Shown here in pieces: positions 30,629 to 36,972 of a stretch of DNA of 36,972 bases; within the stretch, counting starts at the first letter, position 1, and each line of letters begins with the position of its first letter. Source of the DNA: Mycobacteriaceae bacterium. GTDB taxonomy: Bacteria > Actinomycetota > Actinomycetes > Mycobacteriales > Mycobacteriaceae. Location: positions 1-36,972 of the forward strand of contig JAIEPH010000070.1 of NCBI GenBank assembly GCA_019749805.1, written 5' to 3'. The position numbers were made by a program, and so were the translations under genes. The notes below the pieces were generated by a model. The model searched no databases, had not been told where the DNA came from, and saw nothing but the letters and a program-made list of their open reading frames with translations.

Positions 30629-32569
30629 CTAGATGGTGCGAGTCAGCCGCTCAGCCAGCATTGCGGCGAACTTCGCCGGATCGTCGGGTATGTCGCCTTC
30701 GGCGAGCAGCGCTGTTCCATAAAGCAATTCGGCGGTTTCCACCAGCTCACACGGCGAGGCGTCGGCGTCCCGCTCTTTCAGCGCCTGTCGCAGGCCGGAG
30801 ACGAGTGGGTGTTTCGGGTTCAGTTCGAGAATCCGCTTCGAGACCGGCACCGTCTGGCCAGACGCCCGGTACATGCGTGCCAGCGCCGGCGTGATCCCGA
30901 AGGTGGGGGTGATCAGACAGGCCGGCGACTCGGTCAGGCGGCTGGACAACCGTACTTCGGCGACGTGATCGCTGAGGGTCTCCTTGAACCAGGCGAGTAG
31001 GTCGGCAAACTCGCGTTCCTGTTCTTTGCGCTCGGTATCGTGCGACTCTTTGTCCTTGTCGTCGTCGAGGTCGACCTCCCCTTTCGCCACCGATTGCAGC
31101 GGTTTGCCGTCGAATTCGGGAACCGATCCCACCCAGATTTCGTCGACCGGGTCGGTGAGCAGCAGCACCTCGTAACCTTTCGCCCGGAAAGCCTCGAGAT
31201 GGGGCGACTTCAACAATTGCTCGCGTGACTGTCCGGTGGCGTAGAAGATCTGCTCCTGACCTTCTTTCATGCGCTCGACGTACTCGGCCAGGGTGGTCGC
31301 TTCCTCGTCGTGGTGGGTCGATGCGAACGACGAGATGCGCAGCAGGGTGTCCCGGTTGTCGAAGTCCGAGGTGAGTCCTTCTTTGACGACGGTCCCGAAT
31401 TGGGTCCAGAACGCGCGGTAGTCTTCCGGCCGCTCCGACCGCAGATCCTGGATGGTCGAAAGGACCTTCTTGGTCAACCGGCGGCGGATCGCGCTGACCT
31501 GTCGATCTTGCTGCAGGATTTCGCGAGAGACGTTGAGCGACATGTCCTGGGCATCGACGACCCCCTTGACGAAGCGCAGGTACCTGGGCATGAGCTCGTC
31601 ACAGTCGCCCATGATGAATACGCGTCGGACGTAGAGTTGGATCCCGGTCTTGGCCTCCCGGGTGAACAGGTCGAAGGGTGCGTTCGAAGGGATGAACAAC
31701 AGCGCCTGGTATTCGAAGGTGCCCTCGGCCTTCATCGCGATCACCTCGAGCGGGTCGTCCCAGGCGTGCGCGATGTGCTTGTAGAACTCCTTGTATTCCT
31801 CCTCGGAGACCTCGTCTTTCGCCTTGGCCCACACCGCCTTCATCGAATTGAGGGTCTGCGTCTCAACGGTGACGGTTTCAGGCTCCCCTTCTTCTGTTGG
31901 GGGGGTGTGCCGCTCGACCTGCATCCGGATGGGCCATGAGATGAAGTCGGAATACTTCTTGACCAGCTCTCGAATCTTCCAGTCGGCGGTGTAGTCGTGC
32001 AGCTGGTCCTCTTTGTCTTCGGGCTTGAGGTGCAGTGTGACTGCTGTGCCCTGCGCGGCGTTGTCGACGGACTCGATGGTGTAGGTGGCCTCACCGCTGG
32101 ATACCCACCGGGTGGCCTCGCTTTCGCCGGCCTTTCGAGTGAGCAGCTCGACCTTGTCCGCCACCATGAACGTCGAGTAGAAGCCGATGCCGAACTGACC
32201 GATCAGTTCCTCGGAGGCCGCCGCGTTCTTCGCTTCGCGTAACTGCTGTCGCAGCTGACCCGTACCGGACTTGGCCAGCGTGCCGATGAGGTCCACGACC
32301 TCTTCGTGCGTCATACCGATGCCGTTGTCGCGAACGGTCAGGGTGCGTGCGACCTTGTCCACCTCGATCTCGATGTGCAGATCGGAGGTGTCGACGTCGA
32401 GGTCCTTGTTACGCAGTGTCTCCAGCCGGATCTTGTCCAGGGCGTCGGAGGCGTTCGAGATCAACTCCCGCAGAAAGGAGTCCTTGTTGGAGTACACCGA
32501 GTGGATCAGCAGATCCAGCAGTTGGCGCGCCTCCGCCTGAAATTCCAATTGTTCGACGTGTGCAGTCAT
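30629..32569 (-). CDS. htpG: Hsp90-family molecular chaperone HtpG
   Basis: This ATP-dependent Hsp90 chaperone of 646 residues is cytoplasmic. The N-terminal ATPase (GHKL) motifs are FLRELISNASDALDK (about 32-46, catalytic Glu35 and Mg-binding Asn39), DNGIGMT (81-87) and GQFGIGFYSTFMV. The middle domain includes GVVDAQDMSLNVSRE, and the C-terminal dimerisation domain follows. ATG 32569 is chosen because GAAGGAAGG precedes it and it starts the usual MTAHVEQLEFQAEARQLLDL; a much longer in-frame extension is not typical. It sits between a PKS gene and the FAAL group. TACTAT (32612-32607) is a candidate -10 element. Confidence 0.96.
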   Translation of the reverse strand: MTAHVEQLEFQAEARQLLDLLIHSVYSNKDSFLRELISNASDALDKIRLETLRNKDLDVDTSDLHIEIEVDKVARTLTVRDNGIGMTHEEVVDLIGTLAKSGTGQLRQQLREAKNAAASEELIGQFGIGFYSTFMVADKVELLTRKAGESEATRWVSSGEATYTIESVDNAAQGTAVTLHLKPEDKEDQLHDYTADWKIRELVKKYSDFISWPIRMQVERHTPPTEEGEPETVTVETQTLNSMKAVWAKAKDEVSEEEYKEFYKHIAHAWDDPLEVIAMKAEGTFEYQALLFIPSNAPFDLFTREAKTGIQLYVRRVFIMGDCDELMPRYLRFVKGVVDAQDMSLNVSREILQQDRQVSAIRRRLTKKVLSTIQDLRSERPEDYRAFWTQFGTVVKEGLTSDFDNRDTLLRISSFASTHHDEEATTLAEYVERMKEGQEQIFYATGQSREQLLKSPHLEAFRAKGYEVLLLTDPVDEIWVGSVPEFDGKPLQSVAKGEVDLDDDKDKESHDTERKEQEREFADLLAWFKETLSDHVAEVRLSSRLTESPACLITPTFGITPALARMYRASGQTVPVSKRILELNPKHPLVSGLRQALKERDADASPCELVETAELLYGTALLAEGDIPDDPAKFAAMLAERLTRTI

Positions 32570-32928
32570 GGCCTTCCTTCGATCACAGCCTTCGGTACTG
32601 CGAAGGATAGTAGCCAGTACGTCTTCTCCGAGTGTCCACAGCAACTGACCCGCTGCGGCGGATACACTGCAATCCGGCCGGAAAACGGGGGGGTTTACGC
32701 ATTTTTGCCAATGCCGCGACCAGGGATGGATTGCTGCGATTTTCGAGACAATCGCCGTGCGCGAAATTACCGTCTTTGCTTGTGAATGCCCGTCGACGCA
32801 AATCCGTGCCGCCGAGGCGAACACGCCGAGGCGTCGACCATCGTCGATGTCGTGGTCATCTAGTCCGACCGTTGCGCTGAGACGACCGTCGAACCAGGCC
32901 ACAGCAACCGTTGCAATGCGGAGGGGAA
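32570..32928. other. Divergent promoter region between htpG and the PKS gene
   Basis: This 359-bp stretch has no supported gene. It holds the htpG candidate -10 (TACTAT on the minus strand, 32612-32607) and its ribosome binding site. A run of seven G lies near 32687-32693. There is a direct repeat of GCCGAGGCG (32811-32819 and 32825-32833) and a small inverted repeat GCAACCGTTGC (32904-32914) 14 nt before the PKS start. The PKS ribosome binding site is GGAGGGG (32920-32926). I could not place a convincing PKS promoter. Confidence 0.5.
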
Positions 32929-35900
32929 ATGACTTCATTCAAGACGGCGCCGGATTCGCCGTCGGCTGCCAGCTCGCCCGATACGGGAATGACGCCTGTC
33001 ACGGCGATTGCCGTAATCGGTATGGCATGCCGCCTTCCCGGCGGTATCGAGTCACCCGAACAGCTGTGGGAGACGTTGCTGCGGGGTGACGACCTGGTCA
33101 CCGAAATTCCGCGCGACCGTTGGGATGCCGACGACTTCTACGACCCTGAGCCCGGCGTGCCGGGACGGTCGGTGTCGAAATGGGGCGCGTTCCTCGACGA
33201 CGTCGCCGGCTTCGATTCCGAGTTCTTCGGGATCAACGACCGCGAAGCCACCGCAACCGATCCTCAGCACCGGTTGCTCCTGGAGGCCTCCTGGGAGGCG
33301 ATGGAGCACGCCGGTCTCACCCGAGAGGAGCTGACCGAGACGCGGACCGGAGTCTTCGTGGGGTTGACGCACGGGGACTACCAACTGCTGGCTGCCGACG
33401 CCAACGCCGTCGAGCAGCCGTATGGCTTCACCGGGAACAGCTACAGCATGGCGTCCGGGCGCATCGCCTACGCCCTGGGCATCCACGGCCCGGCGCTCAC
33501 CGTCGATACCGCATGCTCCTCCGGCCTGACCGCGATCCATCTGGCCTGCCGCAACCTGCACGAGCGGGAAAGCGACCTGGTCCTGGCCGGTGGCGCGACG
33601 CTGGCGTTGGATCCGCGTAAGTGGTCGGCGGGTTCGGCCGAGGGCATGTTGTCGCCCACCGGTCGCTGCCACGCCTTCGACGCCGCAGCCGACGGGTTCG
33701 TGCCGGGCGAAGGCTGTGTCGTGTTGTTGCTCAAGCGGTTACCGGATGCGCAACGCGATGGCGACCGGGTCCTGGCCGTGATACGCGGAACGGCCGCGAA
33801 TCAGGATGGCCGCACCGTGAACATTGCGACACCGTCGCGGACCGCCCAACTCGCGGCCTATCGGGATGCGTTGGCCGCGGCCGATGTCGATGCGGCCAGT
33901 GTCGCCATGGTCGAGGCACACGGCACGGGGACCCCGACCGGCGACCCCATCGAATACGCCAGCCTGGCTGAGATGTACGGCGTCGACGGCCCATGTGCGC
34001 TCGGATCTTCGAAGACCAACTTCGGGCATATGCAGGCGGCCTCCGGGCCGCTGGGAATTCTGAAAGCTGTACTCGCACTTCAGCATGGCGTCGTTCCGCA
34101 GAACCTTCATTTCAACCGGCTGCCGGATGAAATGGCTGCAATCAAAACCAATTTGTTTGTGCCACAGGCCAATACACCGTGGCCGACGAAGGGGGCCGGA
34201 CCGCGGCGGGCGGCAGTTTCGGCGTATGGAATATCAGGAACGAATGTGCACGTGGTCTTGGAGCAGGCTCCAGAGACCACCGCGGCCGGTGCACAGGTCG
34301 AGTCATCGACGACGGCGCCGCTGGTGTTTCCGTTGTCATCGTCGTCGGCCGACGAACTCCGCCGCACTGCCGGGCGACTCTGCGACTGGGTGGATGCGCA
34401 CGACGACGTGGCTCTGCCCGACCTCGGCTATACGTTGGCGCGTCGACGGGCGCACCGCCCGGTGCGCACCTCCGTCATCGCGAGTCGTCGCTCGGAACTC
34501 ATCGATGCGTTGCGCGAGGTCGCCGACGGCGATACCCCCTATCAGGCCGCGGTCGGTCGCGACGATCGGGGTCCGGTGTGGGTGTTCTCCGGCCAGGGTT
34601 CGCAATGGGCAGGAATGGGAGCCGAACTGCTGGCTACCGAACCGGTGTTCGCCGCGACCGTCGCACAGGCCGAGCCACTGATCGCCGCGGAGTCCGGATT
34701 CTCTGTGACCCATGCGATCTCGGCGCCCGACGTCGTCGTCGGCCAAGACGTTATCCAGCCGACTCTTTTCACCATGCAGGTCGCCCTGGCCGCCACGCTG
34801 AAGGCCTACGGGGTGCGCCCTGCCGCCGTGATCGGCCACTCCCTGGGTGAGGCTGCCGCCGCCGTCGCCGCGGGTGCGTTGTCACTGGAGGACGGGGCTC
34901 GCGTGATCTGCCGGCGCTCGGGGTTGATGCGCAGCATCGCCGGCAGTGGCGCCACCGCAGCGGTGGAATTGCCGGCCAAACAAGTGCTTTCGGAGTTGAC
35001 GGCGCGGGGAGTCAACGACGTCGTGCTGGCGGTGGTGGCTTCGCCGGAATCCACCGTGGTTGCCGGTGACGCGCAGACTGTTCGCGATCTGATCGCGGCC
35101 TGGGAGCAGCGTGACGTGATGGCCCGCGAAGTTCCCACGGACGTCGCTTTCCACTCACCTCAAGTCGATCCGATCCTCGGCGAGCTGACCGATGCGCTGG
35201 CGGATCTCAAGCCGATGACACCCGAGGTTCCCTACTACTCCGCCACCCTGTTCAACGCGCGAGAGTCAGCGAAGTTCGATGCCAGGTACTGGGCGGACAA
35301 TGTACGACGCATGGTTCGGTTCGCCGCAGCGGTGCAGGCAGCGCTGGAGGACGGTCACCGGGTGTTCGCCGAGTTGGCGCCGCACCCCCTGCTCACCCGC
35401 GCGCTCGAGCAGACCGCCCGCAGCCTCGACGTGCCGATGGCCACGGTGGCCGGTATGCGACGGGGTCAAGCGCTGCCATTCGGGCTGCGTGGCTTCATGG
35501 CCGACCTGCACAGTGCCGGAGCGGCGGTCGATTTCTCTGCGCTGTACCCGAACGGCCGACTGGTGGACGCACCACTGCCGACCTGGACTCACCAACAACA
35601 TTGGTTGAGCGGTGGCGGAGGGAATTCTCCGAACCACGGCGCCTGCACCATCTCGGTGCATCCGCTGCTCGGAGCGCACGTGCGTCTTCAGGAAGAGCCG
35701 GAGGGCCACGTCTGGCAGGGCGAGGTGGGTACCGCCGCCCAGCCGTGGCTCGGCGACCACGAGATCCGCAACGTAGCCGTCCTTCCGGGTGCGGCTTACT
35801 GTGAGATGGCGCTTGCGGCCGCACAGACTGTGCTGGGCGAGGATTGCGAGGTTCGTGACGTCCGCTTCGAGCAAGCGTTGCTGCTGGATGAGCAGACCAC

Positions 35901-36972
35901 AGTCGGTGCGTCAGCGTCCGTGTTGTCGCCCGGCGTCGTCGACTTCACAGTGGAGACAAGCCAAGAGGGACAACAAGTTCGACAAGCGTCGGCGGTGCTA
36001 CACACCGCCGACGCCGAGCCGGCACCCGTGCACGATGTAGCCGCATTGAAGTCCGCGCATCCGGTCAGTGAGGATGGCGAAGAGGTGCGCAGGCGCATGG
36101 ACCAGCGTGGGATGCAGTACGGGCCGGCATTCAGCGGCCTCGGCGCGGTGCACACCGGAGAAGCCGGCACCGTGCTTGCCGAAGTCGCGTTGCCCCGTCA
36201 GATACGCTCGCAGCAGGATGCTTACGGAGTGCATCCTGCTCTGTTGGACGCCTGCTTCCAATCCGTTGAGGCCAGCCCGTCCGTTCAGGCGTTGGGAGAA
36301 GGTGTGCTCGGACTGCCGTTGGGTGTCCGCCGACTTCGGCCCTACGGCGCCGCCCGCAACGCGCACTACTGCCTCACGACGGTGACCAGAGCCGATGCAT
36401 CCGGCGTCGAGGCGAACATCGACGTGCTCGACGAGCACGGGACCGTCATGCTCGCTGTCGAGGGACTGCGGTTGGGCGCTGGTGATTCCGAAGCGGGTCA
36501 ACGGGATCGGATGCTGGCCGAACGACTGCTCACCATCGAATGGCAGCCGCGGGAGTTGCCGGAAACCGAACCGGTCGAGGCCGGAACATGGCTGCTGATC
36601 AGCACCGCCACCGCCGACCGAGTGGCGACCGAGTTGACCGATACGCTGAAAGCCGTTGGCGCACAATGTAGTAGCATGTGCTGGCCGCAGCACGCCGACC
36701 ATTCTCTCAACGCCGACCAGCTGCGCGATCATCTGCGAACCGGTGGATTCACCGGCGTGGTGATCCTGACCGCGCCGAGGAACGGTGAGGCCGAAGAACA
36801 GTCACCGCTGCTGGCACGCGAGTATGTACGGCATCTGGTGCGTATCGCCCGTGAACTGCCGGAGCTCCCCGGTGAGCCTCCTCGTCTGTATGTCGTGACC
36901 CGAAACCGCAAACGGTGGTCGCCGGTGACCGCCCCAACCTCGAGCAGGCTGGGCTGCGCGGCTTGGTCCGGG
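32929..36972 (+). CDS. Type I iterative polyketide synthase, Mas/Pks5-like (N-terminal part)
   Basis: The gene starts at ATG 32929 behind GGAGGGG and leaves the window. Domains are KS (about 20-450: TACSS with Cys196, HGTGT with His331, KTNFGH with His367), AT (about 555-860: GQGSQWAGMG, GHSLGE with Ser638, VAFH at 739-742), DH (about 910-1190: HEIRNVAVLP with His944, LLDACFQ with Asp1107), then the start of the structural/reductase region. It should extend acyl chains supplied by the FAALs. The AT has Phe in VAFH where Mas-type methylmalonyl ATs have Ser (VASH), which points to malonyl-CoA. Near 36906 the family-like reading QTVVAGDRPNLEQAGLRGLV continues in another frame, implying a one-base deletion or sequence error. 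Confidence 0.9.
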   Translation, partial: MTSFKTAPDSPSAASSPDTGMTPVTAIAVIGMACRLPGGIESPEQLWETLLRGDDLVTEIPRDRWDADDFYDPEPGVPGRSVSKWGAFLDDVAGFDSEFFGINDREATATDPQHRLLLEASWEAMEHAGLTREELTETRTGVFVGLTHGDYQLLAADANAVEQPYGFTGNSYSMASGRIAYALGIHGPALTVDTACSSGLTAIHLACRNLHERESDLVLAGGATLALDPRKWSAGSAEGMLSPTGRCHAFDAAADGFVPGEGCVVLLLKRLPDAQRDGDRVLAVIRGTAANQDGRTVNIATPSRTAQLAAYRDALAAADVDAASVAMVEAHGTGTPTGDPIEYASLAEMYGVDGPCALGSSKTNFGHMQAASGPLGILKAVLALQHGVVPQNLHFNRLPDEMAAIKTNLFVPQANTPWPTKGAGPRRAAVSAYGISGTNVHVVLEQAPETTAAGAQVESSTTAPLVFPLSSSSADELRRTAGRLCDWVDAHDDVALPDLGYTLARRRAHRPVRTSVIASRRSELIDALREVADGDTPYQAAVGRDDRGPVWVFSGQGSQWAGMGAELLATEPVFAATVAQAEPLIAAESGFSVTHAISAPDVVVGQDVIQPTLFTMQVALAATLKAYGVRPAAVIGHSLGEAAAAVAAGALSLEDGARVICRRSGLMRSIAGSGATAAVELPAKQVLSELTARGVNDVVLAVVASPESTVVAGDAQTVRDLIAAWEQRDVMAREVPTDVAFHSPQVDPILGELTDALADLKPMTPEVPYYSATLFNARESAKFDARYWADNVRRMVRFAAAVQAALEDGHRVFAELAPHPLLTRALEQTARSLDVPMATVAGMRRGQALPFGLRGFMADLHSAGAAVDFSALYPNGRLVDAPLPTWTHQQHWLSGGGGNSPNHGACTISVHPLLGAHVRLQEEPEGHVWQGEVGTAAQPWLGDHEIRNVAVLPGAAYCEMALAAAQTVLGEDCEVRDVRFEQALLLDEQTTVGASASVLSPGVVDFTVETSQEGQQVRQASAVLHTADAEPAPVHDVAALKSAHPVSEDGEEVRRRMDQRGMQYGPAFSGLGAVHTGEAGTVLAEVALPRQIRSQQDAYGVHPALLDACFQSVEASPSVQALGEGVLGLPLGVRRLRPYGAARNAHYCLTTVTRADASGVEANIDVLDEHGTVMLAVEGLRLGAGDSEAGQRDRMLAERLLTIEWQPRELPETEPVEAGTWLLISTATADRVATELTDTLKAVGAQCSSMCWPQHADHSLNADQLRDHLRTGGFTGVVILTAPRNGEAEEQSPLLAREYVRHLVRIARELPELPGEPPRLYVVTRNRKRWSPVTAPTSSRLGCAAWSG

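Noticed and set aside
32570..32938. N-terminal extension of htpG by about 123 codons
   Set aside because: The extension has no Hsp90 character and crosses the promoter region and the start of the divergent PKS gene. ATG 32569 has a good ribosome binding site and the normal HtpG N-terminus.
1..36972. tRNA genes, rRNA genes, CRISPR arrays, insertion sequences or prophage genes
   Set aside because: I read both strands for cloverleaf-like segments, regular repeats and transposase or integrase motifs and saw none. The absence of tRNAs was judged by eye only.

Overview
The window looks like chromosome of a fast-growing mycobacterium (Mycolicibacterium-type). The evidence is high G+C with heavy GTG start use and 4-nt ATGA/GTGA overlaps, a Ku protein with a long Lys/Ala tail, a six-gene SigK/RskA operon in the same order as M. 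tuberculosis Rv0449c-Rv0444c, a short-chain dehydrogenase plus DapB-like pair resembling Rv0927c-Rv0926c next to an Nramp transporter like Rv0924c, two fatty-acyl-AMP ligases and a Mas/Pks5-type polyketide synthase. I saw no tRNA, rRNA, CRISPR array or insertion sequence.

Layout. (1) 1-204: the 5' end of a DUF222/13E12-type gene on the minus strand, with a perfect LexA box over its promoter. (2) 323-6962, minus strand: a six-gene operon of SorC-type regulator, sugar-binding lipoprotein, two permeases, ATPase and a DUF4032 kinase-like protein. (3) 7045-10507, plus strand, divergent from (2): polyol dehydrogenase, mannitol-type dehydrogenase and PfkB kinase. Regions (2) and (3) together form one polyol uptake and catabolism unit around a palindromic operator. 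(4) 10517-11434: Ku, for end joining. (5) 11438-13252: TetR regulator divergent from an O-methyltransferase. (6) 13403-15281: SDR and DapB-like dehydrogenase behind a KstR-like box. (7) 15314-16150: three small exported-protein genes, the middle one frameshifted. (8) 16229-18519: mntH translationally coupled to a fused gamma-glutamylcyclotransferase/poly-gamma-glutamate hydrolase-like gene. (9) 18569-23951: the SigK operon (FAD oxidoreductase, DUF1365, UfaA1-type fatty acyl methyltransferase, DUF1295, SigK, RskA) behind a recognisable SigK promoter. (10) 23948-26042: YbdK-type carboxylate-amine ligase and an F420-type luciferase-like monooxygenase, divergent across a strong hairpin. (11) 26049-36972: a lipid/polyketide locus in which FAAL, methyltransferase, FAAL and htpG lie on the minus strand and a large PKS diverges on the plus strand and leaves the window.

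The parts most worth following are the PKS locus (twin FAALs, an Hsp90 gene inside it, an AT domain with malonyl-type motifs, and an apparent frameshift near the edge), the mntH-coupled fusion gene, the DUF4032 kinase-like gene at the end of a sugar-alcohol transporter operon, a 63-nt in-frame insertion in the polyol dehydrogenase, and several regulatory sites that overlap leaderless promoters. Two apparent frameshifts (near 15697 and 36907) mean that sequence error must be excluded before either gene is called broken.
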